This document shows positions 19,842 through 31,450 of a stretch of 56,051 nucleotides of DNA, one piece after another (the stretch's first letter is position 1; each line of letters opens with the position of its first letter). The notes beneath the pieces are model-generated. The model was not told the DNA's origin and searched no databases. It saw only the letters and a list, made by a program, of their open reading frames with translations. Both the position numbers and the translations under genes were made by a program. The stretch covers positions 1-56,051 of the forward strand of contig NZ_SAYU02000022.1 of NCBI RefSeq assembly GCF_004025965.2. Reading direction: 5' to 3'. The stretch comes from Phycicoccus flavus (GTDB lineage Bacteria > Actinomycetota > Actinomycetes > Actinomycetales > Dermatophilaceae).

Positions 19842-20859
19842 CGACGCGGGTGACGACCCCCGTGGCCAGGGCGTGCAGCGCGTCCCGGGCCTCGCTGCCG
19901 GGCAGCGACCCGAGGACCTCCTGGGCCCGGGCGGCCGCGGCGAGGGCGTGCTCGCGAGCCCGGTCCATCGCGGGGTTGACGCGCAGGAGGGTGAGGGCCT
20001 CCTCGAGCGCGGCGTCGTCGTCGAGGTCGCCGGCGAGGAGCTGCCGGAGGCGCGCGTCGGCCGGGTCCTGCGAGGCGAGGACGTAGAGGACCGGCAGGGT
20101 GCGCTTGCCCTCGCGCAGGTCGGTGCCGGGCGTCTTGCCGGTCTCGTCGGCGCCGGACGCGATGTCGATGAGGTCGTCGGCGAGCTGGAAGGCCATGCCG
20201 AGCCGCTCGCCGTACTCGCGCATCACCTCGACCGTGTGCTCGTCGCAGCCGCCGAACATCGCGCCGTAGCGGGCGGCGGTGGCGATGAGCACGCCGGTCT
20301 TGTCCTCGAGGACCGAGAGGTAGTACGCCACGGGGTCGGTGCCCTCGGGGCAGGGCCGGTCGTCGCGGATCTGGCCGGAGCACAGCCGCACGAACGTCTG
20401 GGCCTGGATCTTCACGGCCTGGGGTCCGAGGTCGGCGACGATGTCCGAGGCCGTGCCGAAGAGCAGGTCCCCGACGAGGATGGCCGTCGAGTTGCCGTAG
20501 CGGGCGTTGGCCGACGGCGCCCCGCGGCGCACGTCGGCCTCGTCCATGACGTCGTCGTGGTACAGCGAGGCCAGGTGGGTGAGCTCGACGCCGGTGGCGG
20601 CGGCGACGACCCGATCGTCCGCGCCGGTGCCGAGCTCGGAGGCCAGCAGGGTCAGCAGCGGCCGGAACCGCTTGCCCCCGGCGAGAGCCAGGTGCGAGGC
20701 GGCCTCGGCGACGAAGGGGTCCTCGACGTCGACCCGCGCGGCGATGAGGTCCTCGACGGCGGCCAGCCCGGCGACGAGCCGCTCACGCAGGTCCTCGCCC
20801 GCGCCCGGCAGCGCGAGCACCGACGGCGTTCCCCGCTGGGCCTGCGGCCCGGCGCTCAC
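19837..20859 (-). CDS. long-chain trans-polyprenyl diphosphate synthase (menaquinone side chain)
   Basis: This 340-residue prenyltransferase condenses isopentenyl diphosphate to an allylic primer. It has GGKRFRP (61-67), the first Asp-rich motif DDVMD (102-106) and the second DDLID (228-232). The residues before the first motif (THLASLYH) are not bulky at every chain-stopping position, which suits a long product such as octa- or nonaprenyl diphosphate; the exact length is not readable. The GTG start overlaps the nuoN stop (GTGA), making it the fifteenth gene of the nuo operon, so quinone-tail supply would be coupled to complex I. It resembles the mycobacterial GrcC1 type. Confidence 0.88.
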   Translation of the reverse strand: MSAGPQAQRGTPSVLALPGAGEDLRERLVAGLAAVEDLIAARVDVEDPFVAEAASHLALAGGKRFRPLLTLLASELGTGADDRVVAAATGVELTHLASLYHDDVMDEADVRRGAPSANARYGNSTAILVGDLLFGTASDIVADLGPQAVKIQAQTFVRLCSGQIRDDRPCPEGTDPVAYYLSVLEDKTGVLIATAARYGAMFGGCDEHTVEVMREYGERLGMAFQLADDLIDIASGADETGKTPGTDLREGKRTLPVLYVLASQDPADARLRQLLAGDLDDDAALEEALTLLRVNPAMDRAREHALAAAARAQEVLGSLPGSEARDALHALATGVVTRVG

Positions 20860-22427
20860 AGGAGGAAGGACGAGGCGTTCCCGGCGAGCTGGAGGACCCA
20901 GGTCGGGAACACCCCGGCGACGACGGTGATGAGCACGCCCAGGGTGATGGCGACCGTCGAGGGCACCGACGGGGTCAGCGCGACGACGCCGGGGGTCGGC
21001 TCGGTGAAGTACATGAGCACGATGAGGCGGACGTAGACGAACGCCGTGACCGCCGAGGCCAGCACGCCGACGACGACCATGACGACCCCCGCCGTGCCGG
21101 ACTGGACGGCCGGCGCGAAGGTCGCGAACTTGGCCGTGAACCCGGAGGTCAGCGGGATGCCGGCGAAGGCCAGCAGCAGGAAGGCGAACGCGCCGGCCAC
21201 GACCGGGTGGTTGCGCCCCAGGCCCGCCCACTGCGACAGGTGCGAGGCCTCCGAGCCGTCCTGGCGGACCATCGTCACGATGGCGAAGGCGGCGATGGTC
21301 GTCGCGCCGTAGGCGAGCAGGTAGAACATCACCCCGCCGATGGCGGCCTTCGAGAAGGCGAGCACGCCGACGAGGATGAACCCGGCGTGCGCGACCGAGG
21401 AGTACGCGAGCAGCCGCTTGACGTCGGTCTGGGTCACCGAGAGCACCGCCCCGACGACCATCGTGAGGATGGCGACGACGACGACGCCGAGCTGCCAGTC
21501 CCACCGGTTCGAGCCGACGCCGACGTAGGTGAGCCGGAGGATGGCGCCGAAGGCGGCGAGCTTGGTGCACGCGGCCATGAACCCGGTGACCGGGGTCGGG
21601 GCGCCCTGGTAGGCGTCCGGGGTCCACGAGTGGAAGGGCACGGCGCCGACCTTGAAGAGCAGCCCGACGAGGGTGAGCACGACGCCCGGCAGCAGCAGGC
21701 CGTCGAGCTCGCCGGCGTTCGTCGTGATGGCCGTCCCGATCCGGCCGAGGTCGGAGGACCCCGCGTAGCCGTAGAGCAGGGCCGCGCCGAAGAGGAAGAA
21801 CGCGCTGGAGAACGCGCCGAGGAGGAAGTACTTCAGCGCCGCCTCCTGCGACAGCAGCCGCCGCCGGCGCGCGAGCCCGGTCATCACGTACAGCGGCAGC
21901 GAGAGGACCTCGAGCCCGACGAACATCGTGATGAGGTCGTTGGCGGCGACGAACACCATCATCCCGAGCACCGCGAAGAGGGTGAGCGGGAAGACCTCGG
22001 AGGTCGCGTAGCCGGCCCGGGTGGCGGCCGTCTCCTGGGCCGAGCCGGGCGTGGAGGCACCCATCGGGGTGAAGGCGTCGGACCCGGTGCCGCCGAAGCG
22101 CTCGGCCATGACGAGGACGCCGATGACCGAGAGGCCGAGCAGCGTGCCCTGGAGGAAGAGGGCGACACCGTCGATGGCCATCGACCCGCCAAGGGTCACG
22201 GCGAGGTGGTCGCGGCTCCAGACGGCGAGCACGGCCAGCGCGACGAGCAGCGTCCCGATGGTCAGCCCGACCTGGATGCCGTGCCGGCGCTCGCGCGGCG
22301 CGAAGGCCTCGACGAGGACACCGACGAGGGCACCGGCGACGACGACCATCATCGGGGCGATCGCGAGGTAGTCGATCTGCACCTGCTCGAAGGCGGCGGG
22401 CAGGGCGGCGGACACGACGGCGGGCAT
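20856..22427 (-). CDS. nuoN: NADH-quinone oxidoreductase subunit N
   Basis: This 523-residue proton-channel subunit of complex I has about 14 membrane segments. It has the TM5 glutamate in MFVGLEVLSLPLYVM and the TM7 lysine in GLLFKVGAVPFHSWTPDAY. The ATG at 22427 overlaps the nuoM stop by one base (TGATG). It is the last complex I gene of the complete operon and is followed directly by the prenyl synthase. Confidence 0.95.
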   Translation of the reverse strand: MPAVVSAALPAAFEQVQIDYLAIAPMMVVVAGALVGVLVEAFAPRERRHGIQVGLTIGTLLVALAVLAVWSRDHLAVTLGGSMAIDGVALFLQGTLLGLSVIGVLVMAERFGGTGSDAFTPMGASTPGSAQETAATRAGYATSEVFPLTLFAVLGMMVFVAANDLITMFVGLEVLSLPLYVMTGLARRRRLLSQEAALKYFLLGAFSSAFFLFGAALLYGYAGSSDLGRIGTAITTNAGELDGLLLPGVVLTLVGLLFKVGAVPFHSWTPDAYQGAPTPVTGFMAACTKLAAFGAILRLTYVGVGSNRWDWQLGVVVVAILTMVVGAVLSVTQTDVKRLLAYSSVAHAGFILVGVLAFSKAAIGGVMFYLLAYGATTIAAFAIVTMVRQDGSEASHLSQWAGLGRNHPVVAGAFAFLLLAFAGIPLTSGFTAKFATFAPAVQSGTAGVVMVVVGVLASAVTAFVYVRLIVLMYFTEPTPGVVALTPSVPSTVAITLGVLITVVAGVFPTWVLQLAGNASSFLL

Positions 22428-23968
22428 CACTTCGCACTCCCGGAGGCTTCGGCGGCGGGGGACGGGTCGGTGACGCCGACGATCTCCATCGTCGTCCGCA
22501 CCGCCGGGTTGAGGACGTCGAGCACGGGCTTGGGGTAGAAGCCGAGCACGACGAACGCGGCGATGATGGGCGCGACGACCCACCGCTCGCGGTGGCTGAG
22601 GTCGGCCGGGACCGCGTCCTCGGGGAACGCCGGCTTCGGGCCGGTCATGACCCGCTGGTACATGAGGAGGATGTAGAGCGCCGCGAGGACGATGCCGAGC
22701 GCGGCGATGACGGCCGCCACCTTGTAGCGCATGAACGTGCCCTGGAGCACGAGGAACTCCGACACGAAGGTCGACAGGCCCGGCAGGGCGAGCGAGGACA
22801 GGCCGGCGACGAGGAAGGTGCCGGCGAGCACGGGCGTCACCCGCTGCCAGCCGCCGTAGTCCGGGATCCGCTTGCTGCCGTGGCGCGTCACGAGGAACCC
22901 GGCGATGAGGAACAGCGCGGCCGTCGAGAAGCCGTGGTTGATCATGTAGAGGTTGGCGCCGGCGCCGCCGACGCTCGTCATCGCGAAGATGCCGAGGACG
23001 ATGAAGCCGAAGTGGCTGATCGAGGTGAACGCGATGAGCCGCATCATGTCGGTCTGGCCGATCGCGAGCAGCGCGCCGTAGACGACGGAGATGACAGCGA
23101 GGGTGAGCACGACCGGCGTCGCCCACTGCGAGGCCTCGGGGAAGAGCTGGAGGCAGAAGCGGATCATCCCGTAGGTGCCGACCTTGTCGAGCACGCCGAC
23201 GAGCAGCACGGCGGTGGCCGGGCGGGCCTCGGTGGCGGCGTCCGGCAGCCAGGTGTGGACCGGCCACATCGGCGCCTTGACCGCGAAGGCGATGAAGAAG
23301 CCGACGAACATCCAGCGCAGCGCCCCGGTGGAGCCGTTCACGTTGCCGACGAGCTGCTCGACGAGGAAGCCGTTCTCGCCGCCCGGGCCCGCGAAGTACA
23401 CGGCGATGACCGAGACGAGCATGACGAGCCCGCCGGCCAGGCTGAAGAGGAGGAACTTCACGGCCGCGTACTGCCGCTGCGGGCCGCCGTAGAGCCCGAT
23501 GAGGAAGTACACCGGGATGAGCATGGCCTCGAAGAAGACGTAGAAGAGGAACACGTCCGTGGCCGCGAACACCCCGACCATGAACGCCTCGAGGACGAGC
23601 ATGAGCGCGAAGTAGCGCTTGAACCGGCCGGGGGTGTCGACGACCTCGTCGTTCCACGCCGCGAGGATGCACACCGGGGTGAGGATCGCGGCCATGACGA
23701 TGAGCGCCAGGGCGATGCCGTCGACCCCGAGCGCGTAGGACACCCCGAACTGGGGGATCCACGAGTGGGTCTCGGTGAGCTGGAACATCCGGCCGGACCC
23801 GGCGTCGAACGCGACCCAGGCGAGCACGGCGAGGACGAGCGTCACGAGCGAGGCGCCGAGCGCCACCGGACGGGCCAGCCGCACCGAGCCGGTGGGCAGC
23901 GCCGCGACGACGACCGCGCCGAGCACCGGCACGACCATCATCAGCGTGAGCAGGGGCAGGGAGGTCAC
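22427..23968 (-). CDS. nuoM: NADH-quinone oxidoreductase subunit M
   Basis: This 513-residue antiporter-like proton pump subunit has [14 protein letters not shown] with the TM5 glutamate and [21 protein letters not shown] with the TM7 lysine. The GTG at 23968 is preferred because it overlaps the nuoL stop as GTGA; a GTG at 23980 would add four residues. The C terminus ends in a short polar tail. Confidence 0.95.
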   Translation of the reverse strand: MTSLPLLTLMMVVPVLGAVVVAALPTGSVRLARPVALGASLVTLVLAVLAWVAFDAGSGRMFQLTETHSWIPQFGVSYALGVDGIALALIVMAAILTPVCILAAWNDEVVDTPGRFKRYFALMLVLEAFMVGVFAATDVFLFYVFFEAMLIPVYFLIGLYGGPQRQYAAVKFLLFSLAGGLVMLVSVIAVYFAGPGGENGFLVEQLVGNVNGSTGALRWMFVGFFIAFAVKAPMWPVHTWLPDAATEARPATAVLLVGVLDKVGTYGMIRFCLQLFPEASQWATPVVLTLAVISVVYGALLAIGQTDMMRLIAFTSISHFGFIVLGIFAMTSVGGAGANLYMINHGFSTAALFLIAGFLVTRHGSKRIPDYGGWQRVTPVLAGTFLVAGLSSLALPGLSTFVSEFLVLQGTFMRYKVAAVIAALGIVLAALYILLMYQRVMTGPKPAFPEDAVPADLSHRERWVVAPIIAAFVVLGFYPKPVLDVLNPAVRTTMEIVGVTDPSPAAEASGSAK

Positions 23969-25896
23969 TGGATCACCCACAGAGCACCGAGGACGGCGAC
24001 GACACCGGTGAGCATCGTCAGGGCGTACGAGCGGGCGTAGCCGGTCTGGAGCCGGCGCAGCCGCGAGGAGAAGCCACCGACGAGGGCGGCCATGCCGCCG
24101 GCCGCACCGTCGACCCCCCGCGCGTCGGCGAAGACGAGGGAGCGGGTGAGGTGGGTGCCGGGCCGCATGAACAGGCCCTCGTTGACGGCGTCCTGGTAGA
24201 GGTCGACCCGGGCGGCGCGGGTGAGCACCGACGCGCGGGGCGCGACCTCGGGGACGTCCTCGCGCCAGTAGGAGCGCCAGGCCAGGTAGATGCCGCCGAC
24301 GACGAGGAGCAGCGTGATGCCCATGAGCGGCAGCGTGCCGATGACGGCGTCGGCCTCGGGGTGCTCACCGACCACCGGCTCCAGCCAGTGCTCGATGGCG
24401 TGCGTCGGGCCGAGCGCGAGGCCGAGGAAGGCCGAACCGACGGCGAGGACCATCATCGGGATCGTCATGATCTTCGGCGACTCGTGCGGGTGGACGTCCT
24501 CGGTCCAGCGCTTCTCGCCGTGGAAGGTCATGAAGAACAGCCGCGACATGTAGAAGGCGGTGATGCCGGCGCCGACGAGCGCCGCGCCGCCGAGGACCCA
24601 CGGCCGCCAGCCCTCGCCGGTGAAGGCGGAGTGGATGATCTCGTCCTTGGACCAGAAGCCGGAGAACGGCGGCAGCCCGATGATCGCGAGGTAGCCCAGG
24701 CCGAAGGTCGCCCAGGTGATCTTCATGGCCCCGGAGAGCCCGCCGAACCGGCGCATGTTCACCTGGTCGTTCATGCCGTGCATCACCGAGCCGGCGCCGA
24801 GGAACATGCCGGCCTTGAAGAAGCCGTGGGTGAGCAGGTGGAAGATCGCGAAGGCGTACCCCACCGGCCCGAGCCCGGCCGCGAGCATCATGTAGCCGAT
24901 CTGGCTCATCGTCGAGGCGGCGAGGGCCTTCTTGATGTCGTCCTTGGCGCAGCCGACGACCGCCCCGAAGAGCAGCGTCACGGCGCCGACGAGCGCGACG
25001 GCCAGGGCGGCGTCCGGTGCGGCGTCGTAGATGACGTGCGAGCGCACGACGAGGTAGACGCCGGCGGTGACCATCGTCGCCGCGTGGATGAGCGCCGACA
25101 CCGGGGTCGGGCCGGCCATGGCGTCGCCGAGCCAGGACTGGAGCGGGAACTGCGCGGACTTGCCGCAGGCGCCGACGAGCAGCAGCAGGCCGATGGCGAC
25201 GAGCGTGCCCTGGCCGGCGTTCGCGACGCCCTCGTTGACGGTGGCGTAGGAGACCCCGCCGAAGCTGATGAACATCGTCATGATGGCCAGCGACAGGCCG
25301 AGGTCGCCGACCCGGTTGACGATGAACGCCTTGTTCGCCGCGGTGGCGTAGGCGGGGTTCCAGTTCCAGAACCCGATGAGCAGGTAGGACGCCAGGCCGA
25401 CGCCCTCCCAGCCGACGAACAGCAGGAGGTAGCTGTCGCTGAGGACGAGCAGCAGCATCGCCGCGACGAAGAGGTTGAGGTAGGCGAAGAAGCGCCGCTT
25501 GTCGGGGTCGTGCTCCATGTACCCGAGCGAGTACACGTGGATGAGGGACCCGACGAACGTGATGAGCATGACGAACGCCACCGACAGCGGGTCGACGAGC
25601 AGCCCGAGGTCGAGGTCGAAGGAGCCCGCCGGGATCCAGCTCCACAGCGTCAGGTGGTGCGCGCGCTCCTCGGCGGAGGCGCCGAGCAGCTGGACGAGCA
25701 CGACGACACCGAACGCGAAGCTCGCCCAGGACATCCCGGTGGCCAGCGCCGGACCGAACCGGTTGGTCCGGCGGCCGCCGAGGAGGAGGATCGCCGCGCC
25801 GAGCAGCGGGAGCGCGACGAGCAGCCACGCGGCCGAGGCCGCGCCGCTCGCGTCCGCCGCCGCGGGGACGCCCTCCGCGGTGATGAGTGAGTGCAC
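23965..25896 (-). CDS. nuoL: NADH-quinone oxidoreductase subunit L
   Basis: This 643-residue distal proton-pump subunit includes [33 protein letters not shown] and ALIHAATMV, with a long C-terminal amphipathic helix. The GTG start is preceded by AAGGAG, one of the few clear Shine-Dalgarno sites in this operon, because here there is a nine-base gap after the nuoK stop instead of an overlap. Confidence 0.96.
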   Translation of the reverse strand: MHSLITAEGVPAAADASGAASAAWLLVALPLLGAAILLLGGRRTNRFGPALATGMSWASFAFGVVVLVQLLGASAEERAHHLTLWSWIPAGSFDLDLGLLVDPLSVAFVMLITFVGSLIHVYSLGYMEHDPDKRRFFAYLNLFVAAMLLLVLSDSYLLLFVGWEGVGLASYLLIGFWNWNPAYATAANKAFIVNRVGDLGLSLAIMTMFISFGGVSYATVNEGVANAGQGTLVAIGLLLLVGACGKSAQFPLQSWLGDAMAGPTPVSALIHAATMVTAGVYLVVRSHVIYDAAPDAALAVALVGAVTLLFGAVVGCAKDDIKKALAASTMSQIGYMMLAAGLGPVGYAFAIFHLLTHGFFKAGMFLGAGSVMHGMNDQVNMRRFGGLSGAMKITWATFGLGYLAIIGLPPFSGFWSKDEIIHSAFTGEGWRPWVLGGAALVGAGITAFYMSRLFFMTFHGEKRWTEDVHPHESPKIMTIPMMVLAVGSAFLGLALGPTHAIEHWLEPVVGEHPEADAVIGTLPLMGITLLLVVGGIYLAWRSYWREDVPEVAPRASVLTRAARVDLYQDAVNEGLFMRPGTHLTRSLVFADARGVDGAAGGMAALVGGFSSRLRRLQTGYARSYALTMLTGVVAVLGALWVIQ

Positions 25897-25905
25897 CAGT
25901 GCTCC

Positions 25906-26205
25906 TTACAGCTTCAGCAGGTTCGCGTCGTCGACCGAGGCCGACCGGCGGGACCGGAAGATCGCCATGATGATCGCGAGCCCGACGACGACCTCGGCGG
26001 CGGCGACGACCATGACGAACAGGGCGAGGACCTGGCCGTCGAGGTTGCCGTGCATGCGGGCGAAGGTGACGAAGACGAGGTTCGCGGCGTTGAGCATGAG
26101 CTCGACGCCCATGAAGACGATGATCGCGTTGCGGCGGGTGAGGACGACGGCGCCGCCGATGACGAAGAGGACCGTCGCCAGGTAGACGTAGTTGACGAGG
26201 CTCAT
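25906..26205 (-). CDS. nuoK: NADH-quinone oxidoreductase subunit K
   Basis: This 99-residue three-helix subunit carries the two conserved membrane glutamates, in [15 protein letters not shown] and [13 protein letters not shown]. The ATG overlaps the nuoJ stop. Length and motifs are typical of the family. Confidence 0.95.
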   Translation of the reverse strand: MSLVNYVYLATVLFVIGGAVVLTRRNAIIVFMGVELMLNAANLVFVTFARMHGNLDGQVLALFVMVVAAAEVVVGLAIIMAIFRSRRSASVDDANLLKL

Positions 26206-26978
26206 CGGTCCCTCCCCTCCGCGACGTCGCGCTCGATGTCGCGCTCGTCCTCGACCCACAGCTCGGGGCTGACGTTCTGCTCGCGGGCGGTGAGCACCCG
26301 GGAGACCGACAGCTCGGCGGGCGTGCCGTCGGGCAGCAGCGCCGGGGTGTCGACGGCGTTGTGGCGGGCGTAGACGCCGGGGGCCGGCAGGCCGGCGAGG
26401 TGCTTGCCCTCGCGGAAGCGGCGGCGGCTCCACTCCTTCTGGTCCGGGCCCTTGCCGAGCCGCTCGCGGTGAGCGAGGACCATGGCGCCGAGCGCGGCCG
26501 TGATGAGCAGGGCGCTCGTGATCTCGAAGACCCAGACGTACCGGCCGAAGATCAGCTCGGCGACGCCGGAGACGTTGCCGTTCTCGGCGTTGAGGGTGGC
26601 CAGCGCCGTGACGTCGGCCCCGCCGATGTTGGCCTTGCCGACCTGGAGGCCGAGGAGCAGCCCGAGCCCGACGGCGAGGACCGCCGTGGCCCAGCGCTGG
26701 CCGGTGATGGTCTCGACGAGGCTGTCGCTGGAGTCGACGCCGACGAGCATGAGCACGAAGAGGAAGAGCATCATGACCGCGCCGGTGTAGACGAAGATCT
26801 GGATGACCCCGAGGAAGTCCGCGTCCTGGGCGATGTAGAACACCCCGAGGATGATCATCGTCAGCGCCATCCCGAGGGCGGCGTGGACGGCCTTGCGGGC
26901 GAACACGAGCCCGAGGGCGCCGAGCACCGACAGCGGCCCGAGGATCCAGAACATCACCTCCTCACCGGAGCCGGTCAC
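26202..26978 (-). CDS. nuoJ: NADH-quinone oxidoreductase subunit J, with polar C-terminal tail
   Basis: This 258-residue membrane subunit has the characteristic [20 protein letters not shown] segment. About 80 residues after the last membrane helix form a charged tail that ends in acidic and arginine-rich sequence, longer than in enterobacterial NuoJ and absent from nuoJ2. The GTG start overlaps the nuoI stop as GTGA; an internal ATG nine codons later is an alternative. Confidence 0.93.
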   Translation of the reverse strand: MTGSGEEVMFWILGPLSVLGALGLVFARKAVHAALGMALTMIILGVFYIAQDADFLGVIQIFVYTGAVMMLFLFVLMLVGVDSSDSLVETITGQRWATAVLAVGLGLLLGLQVGKANIGGADVTALATLNAENGNVSGVAELIFGRYVWVFEITSALLITAALGAMVLAHRERLGKGPDQKEWSRRRFREGKHLAGLPAPGVYARHNAVDTPALLPDGTPAELSVSRVLTAREQNVSPELWVEDERDIERDVAEGRDR

Positions 26979-27592
26979 GAGGTCACCTCCGCGTCGTCGT
27001 CGCTGCGGGTCCGGCCCGCGACCACCTCGCGCTGGGCGTCGGTGGCCTCGGTGACCTTCCCGAGGTAGTAGTCGCGCTCCTCCAGGCCGTCGACCATGGG
27101 GAACGGCGGCTGGAGCATCCCCGGCTGGAGCGGGGCCAGCAGCTGGTCCTTGGTGTAGATGAGGTCGGCGCGGTTGTCGTCGGCGAGCTCGTACTCGTTG
27201 GTCATCGTGAGCGCCCGGGTGGGGCAGGCCTCGATGCACAGCCCGCAGAAGATGCAGCGCAGGTAGTTGATCTGGTAGACGCGCCCGTAGCGCTCGCCGG
27301 GGCTGAAGCGCCCCGCCCCGTCGCCGGTGTCGTCGTTGTTCGCGCCCTCGACGAGGATCGCGTCGGCCGGGCAGGCCCAGGCGCACAGCTCGCAGCCGAC
27401 GCACTTCTCGAGCCCGTCGGGGTGGCGGTTCAGCTGGTGGCGACCGTGGAAGCGCGGCTGGGTCGGGCGCTTCTCCTCGGGGTACTCCTCGGTCGCGACC
27501 TTGCGGAACATCGTCGAGAACGTGACGCCGAACCCGGCGACGGGGGCGAACAGGTCGGAGAAGAAGCCCTTGCCCCTCTGCTCGTCAGCCAC
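26975..27592 (-). CDS. nuoI: NADH-quinone oxidoreductase subunit I
   Basis: This 205-residue peripheral-arm subunit has two [4Fe-4S] clusters, [12 protein letters not shown] and [12 protein letters not shown], that relay electrons from NuoG to NuoB. The N-terminal amphipathic stretch ([19 protein letters not shown]) lies on the membrane. The GTG start lies inside the end of nuoH, with an eight-base overlap. Confidence 0.96.
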   Translation of the reverse strand: MADEQRGKGFFSDLFAPVAGFGVTFSTMFRKVATEEYPEEKRPTQPRFHGRHQLNRHPDGLEKCVGCELCAWACPADAILVEGANNDDTGDGAGRFSPGERYGRVYQINYLRCIFCGLCIEACPTRALTMTNEYELADDNRADLIYTKDQLLAPLQPGMLQPPFPMVDGLEERDYYLGKVTEATDAQREVVAGRTRSDDDAEVTS

Positions 27593-28973
27593 GAGTGGCC
27601 TCCTCGGTGTCGGACGTCCCGGTCAGGGCCGGCGCGGAGAGCGAGGGCTCCCGCAACCGCTGGCCGGGCATGGGGGGGACGGGGTGGCCGCCCGCGTACG
27701 GGTCGATCTCGTCCTCGACGTGCGGGTGCAGCGCGGCCTCCTTGCGCTCGGCGCGCGCGTCCCACATCCAGCCGCCGACGAGGGCGAGGACGGCGACGAC
27801 GCCGACGAGCGCCAGCGAGCTGCCGGGGAAGACCCGGCCGGCGACGGTGACATCGGGCAGGAAGGTCATCCAGCCGTTCTGGCCGGCGCGGAAGAAGGCG
27901 ACGAGGACGACCCAGAGCAGGGTCGAGGGGATGAGGAACTTCCACCCGAAGCGCATGAACTGGTCGTAGCGCACGCGCGGGAGGGACCCGCGCAGCCAGA
28001 CGAAGACGAAGATGAAGGCCCAGAGCTTGGCGGTGAACCAGAACAGGCCCCACCAGCCCTCGTCGAACATGCCGCCGTTGATGGCCGCGATGCCGGGAGG
28101 GGCCGCGTAGCCGCCGAGGAACATCGTCGTGGCCAGCGCCGAGACGGTGAACATGTTGATGTACTCGCCGAGGAAGAACATGGCGAAGCGCATCGAGCCG
28201 AACTCGGTGTGGAAGCCGCCGGTGAGCTCGCCCTCGCCCTCGGCGAGGTCGAAGGGCAGGCGGTTGGTCTCGCCGACCATGGTGATGACGTAGACGAAGA
28301 AGCTGAAGAACGCCGGGACGACGAACCACAGGCTGCTCTGCGCCGCGACGATCTGCGAGGTCGACATCGAGCCGGCGTAGAGGAACACAGCGACGAGCGA
28401 GAGCCCCATGGCGATCTCGTAGGAGATCATCTGCGCCGAGCTGCGCAGGCCGCCGATGAGCGGGTAGGTCGAGCCCGAGGACCAGCCGGCGAGCACGACG
28501 CCGTAGATGCCGACGCCCGCGACGGCGAGGACGAGCAGCACGGCGACGGGGGTGTCGGTGAGCTGGAACGGCGTCGTGTGCCCGAACATCGACACCTCGC
28601 CCGCCATCGGCATGATCGCGAACGAGACGAAGGCCATCGTCGCGGTGATGAGCGGGGCGAGGGTGAAGACGATGACGTCCGAGGCCTTGGGCCGCACGTC
28701 CTCCTTGAGCATGAGCTTCATGCCGTCGGCGAGGGTCTGCAGCAGGCCGAAGGGGCCGTTGCGGTTCGGGCCGGGACGCTGCTGCATCCGGCCGATGACG
28801 CGCCGCTCGAACCAGATGACGAGCAGGGTCGAGAGCAGCAGGTAGACGAAGATCAGCAGCGCCTTGACCAGGGTCAGCCAGAGCGGGGTGTCGGTGAAGT
28901 CCGCGACCGGGTTGTCGTTGGTCGCGGCGGTCAGCGCCGCGAGGTCCGGGAGCGCGCTGGCGGGCAGGCTCAT
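27585..28973 (-). CDS. nuoH: NADH-quinone oxidoreductase subunit H
   Basis: This 462-residue quinone-channel membrane subunit has [18 protein letters not shown] and [20 protein letters not shown] followed by [16 protein letters not shown], all hallmark NuoH. A C-terminal cytoplasmic tail of about 70 proline- and acid-rich residues extends beyond the usual end. The ATG overlaps the nuoG stop. Confidence 0.96.
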   Translation of the reverse strand: MSLPASALPDLAALTAATNDNPVADFTDTPLWLTLVKALLIFVYLLLSTLLVIWFERRVIGRMQQRPGPNRNGPFGLLQTLADGMKLMLKEDVRPKASDVIVFTLAPLITATMAFVSFAIMPMAGEVSMFGHTTPFQLTDTPVAVLLVLAVAGVGIYGVVLAGWSSGSTYPLIGGLRSSAQMISYEIAMGLSLVAVFLYAGSMSTSQIVAAQSSLWFVVPAFFSFFVYVITMVGETNRLPFDLAEGEGELTGGFHTEFGSMRFAMFFLGEYINMFTVSALATTMFLGGYAAPPGIAAINGGMFDEGWWGLFWFTAKLWAFIFVFVWLRGSLPRVRYDQFMRFGWKFLIPSTLLWVVLVAFFRAGQNGWMTFLPDVTVAGRVFPGSSLALVGVVAVLALVGGWMWDARAERKEAALHPHVEDEIDPYAGGHPVPPMPGQRLREPSLSAPALTGTSDTEEATRG

Positions 28974-31450
28974 GAGACACCCTCCTTGGTGACGGAGACG
29001 AGCGTGCCGGGCGCGCCGCCCAGCGTGCCCCGCAGGTCGCAGTCCTGCGAGTTCGTGGGCAGCCACACGACGTGGTCGGCCATCTCGGTGAGCACGACCG
29101 GGGCGGTGACCGTGACGCCCTCGGCGCCCCGCACGGTGAGGGCGTCGCCCTCGACCACACCGAGCGCGGTGGCGGTGACCGGGGAGACCCGCGCGACGGC
29201 CGCCGGGGCCGTGCCGGCGAGGAACTGCTCGCCGTCCTGCATCCGGCCTCGGTCGAGCAGGTGGCGCCAGGTGGCGAGGACGAGGGTGCCGTCGGTGAGC
29301 TCGGGCACCTGGCCCGGCTCGACCGTCGGGGCCTGCGGACGCGCCCCGACCCACGGTCCGAGCTGCTGCATCTCGCCGCGCACCTCGCGCAGCGTCCGGG
29401 TGCCGAGGAACTCGCCCATCTCGTCGGCGAGCATGGCCAGGGCCCGGTAGTCGCTGACGTAGGTGGTCTCCAGCGCCTCCTCGAAGGGTCGCAGGCGGCC
29501 CTCCCAGTCGACGAACGTGCCGCCCTTCTCGGCGTGCGCCGCGACGGGCAGCACGACGTCGGCGACCTCGGTGACCGCGGAGCGGCGCAGCTCGAGGGAG
29601 ACGAGGAACGGACGGGCCAGGGCGAAGGCGGCTCCCGGGATGCCGAGGTCGGCGGGGTCGACCCCCCCGACGACGAGCGCGTCGACCTCGCCGGAGGCGG
29701 CGCCCGCGACGATGCCGGCGGTGTCGCGGCCCGGCGTGGCCGGGAGGTCCCCGACCCCCCAGACCGAGGCAACCTGCTCGCGCGCCGTGGCGTCGGCGAC
29801 GGGACGGCCGCCGGGCAGGAGGCTCGGCAGCGCGCCGGCCTCGAGGGCGCCGCGCTCGCCGGCGCGCCGCGGCACCCACGCGAGACGGGCGCCGGTGGCC
29901 TCGGCCAGGGCGAGGACGGCCGACAGGGCGCCTGGCACCGTGGCCAGCCGCTCGCCGACGAGGATCACCCCGCCCTCGCGCAGCGCGTCGGCCGCGTCGG
30001 AGACGAGGTCCCCGCCGGAGCCGGCCGCGACCGCGCGCAGGACCTCGGGCTCGGTGCCCGGGGCGGTGGGGATGAGCGTGCCGCCCATCTTGGCCAGGCC
30101 GCGGGTGGCGACCGGGGACACCGCGAAGACGCGGGTGCGGGTCTTGCGGTACGCCTTGCGCAGCCGCAGGAAGACGATCGGGCTCTCGTCCTCGGGCTCC
30201 AGCCCGACGAGCAGGACGCCCGCGGCCGCCTGGAGGTCGGCGTAGGTGACCGAGCCGTCGCCCGGGCCGGTGCCGACGACCTGCGAGCCGAGGAACTGCT
30301 CCTCCTCCGCCGAGTGCGGGCGGGCGCGGAAGTCGACGTCGTTCGTGCCGATGACGGTGCGGGCGAACTTGCCGTACGCGTAGGCGTCCTCGGCGCTCAC
30401 CCGGCCGCCGACGAGCACCGCCGGCGAGTGCGCGGCCCGCAGGCCCTCGGCGGCGCGCTCCAGGGCCTCACGCCAGGAGGCGACCCGCAGCTCGCCGTCC
30501 TCGCCGCGCACCATCGGCAGCTCGACGCGGTCGCCGACCTGGGTGTAGGCGAAGGCCCAGCGGCCCTTGTCGCAGTTCCACTCCTCGTTGACCTCCGGGT
30601 CCGCCTGCGCCAGCCGGCGCAGCACCGAGCCGCGCCGGTGGTCGGTGCGCTGCGAGCAGCCGCTGGCGCAGTGCTCGCAGACGCTCGGGGTCGACACGAG
30701 GTCGAAGGGGCGGCTGCGGAAGCGGTAGGCCGCGCCGGTGAGCGCGCCGACCGGGCAGATCTGGACGGTGTTGCCGGAGAAGTAGGACTCGAACGGCTTC
30801 TCCTCGTAGATGCCGACCTGCTGCAGCGCGCCGCGCTCGACGAGGGCGATGAACGGGTCACCGGCGACCTGGTCGGAGAAGCGGGTGCAGCGGGCGCACA
30901 GCACGCAGCGCTCGCGGTCCAGCAGCACCTGGCTGGAGATGTTGATCGGCTTGGGGTAGGTCCGCTTGACGTCCTCGAACCGGGAGCCGCCGCGGCCGTT
31001 GCTCATCGCCTGGTTCTGCAGCGGGCACTCGCCACCCTTGTCGCAGACGGGGCAGTCCAGCGGGTGGTTGATGAGCAGCAGCTCCATGACGCCCTTCTGC
31101 GCCTTGTCGGCGCCCTCGGACGTGTACTGCGTCTTGACGACCATGCCCGGGGCGACGGTCATCGTGCACGAGGCCTGCGGCTTCATCCGTCCGGGCGGGC
31201 CCTGCATCTGCGTGGGCTCGCCGGGGGTGCCGTCGGGGCCGGGGCGGCCGGGCATCCACACCTCGACGAGGCACTGGCGGCACGCGCCGACCGGGTCCAG
31301 GCCGGGGTGGTCGCAGAAGCGCGGGATATCGATCCCGGCCTGCTCGGCGGCCCGGATGATGAGGGTGCCCTTGGGCACCGACACCTCGAGGCCGTCGATC
31401 GTCAGCGTGACGAGCTCGGCCGGGGCCTGGGTCTGCGTCGTCGCGGTCAT
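28970..31450 (-). CDS. nuoG: NADH-quinone oxidoreductase subunit G
   Basis: This 826-residue Fe-S subunit carries electrons from NuoF through several clusters. The N-terminal [2Fe-2S] cysteines are Cys46, Cys57, Cys60 and one near 95. Next come [17 protein letters not shown] and the ferredoxin-like CVLCARC ... CPVGAL cluster, then CEHCASGC in the molybdopterin-oxidoreductase-like domain, which here has lost its cofactor role. The ATG overlaps the nuoF stop. There is no counterpart in the second nuo set. Confidence 0.96.
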   Translation of the reverse strand: MTATTQTQAPAELVTLTIDGLEVSVPKGTLIIRAAEQAGIDIPRFCDHPGLDPVGACRQCLVEVWMPGRPGPDGTPGEPTQMQGPPGRMKPQASCTMTVAPGMVVKTQYTSEGADKAQKGVMELLLINHPLDCPVCDKGGECPLQNQAMSNGRGGSRFEDVKRTYPKPINISSQVLLDRERCVLCARCTRFSDQVAGDPFIALVERGALQQVGIYEEKPFESYFSGNTVQICPVGALTGAAYRFRSRPFDLVSTPSVCEHCASGCSQRTDHRRGSVLRRLAQADPEVNEEWNCDKGRWAFAYTQVGDRVELPMVRGEDGELRVASWREALERAAEGLRAAHSPAVLVGGRVSAEDAYAYGKFARTVIGTNDVDFRARPHSAEEEQFLGSQVVGTGPGDGSVTYADLQAAAGVLLVGLEPEDESPIVFLRLRKAYRKTRTRVFAVSPVATRGLAKMGGTLIPTAPGTEPEVLRAVAAGSGGDLVSDAADALREGGVILVGERLATVPGALSAVLALAEATGARLAWVPRRAGERGALEAGALPSLLPGGRPVADATAREQVASVWGVGDLPATPGRDTAGIVAGAASGEVDALVVGGVDPADLGIPGAAFALARPFLVSLELRRSAVTEVADVVLPVAAHAEKGGTFVDWEGRLRPFEEALETTYVSDYRALAMLADEMGEFLGTRTLREVRGEMQQLGPWVGARPQAPTVEPGQVPELTDGTLVLATWRHLLDRGRMQDGEQFLAGTAPAAVARVSPVTATALGVVEGDALTVRGAEGVTVTAPVVLTEMADHVVWLPTNSQDCDLRGTLGGAPGTLVSVTKEGVS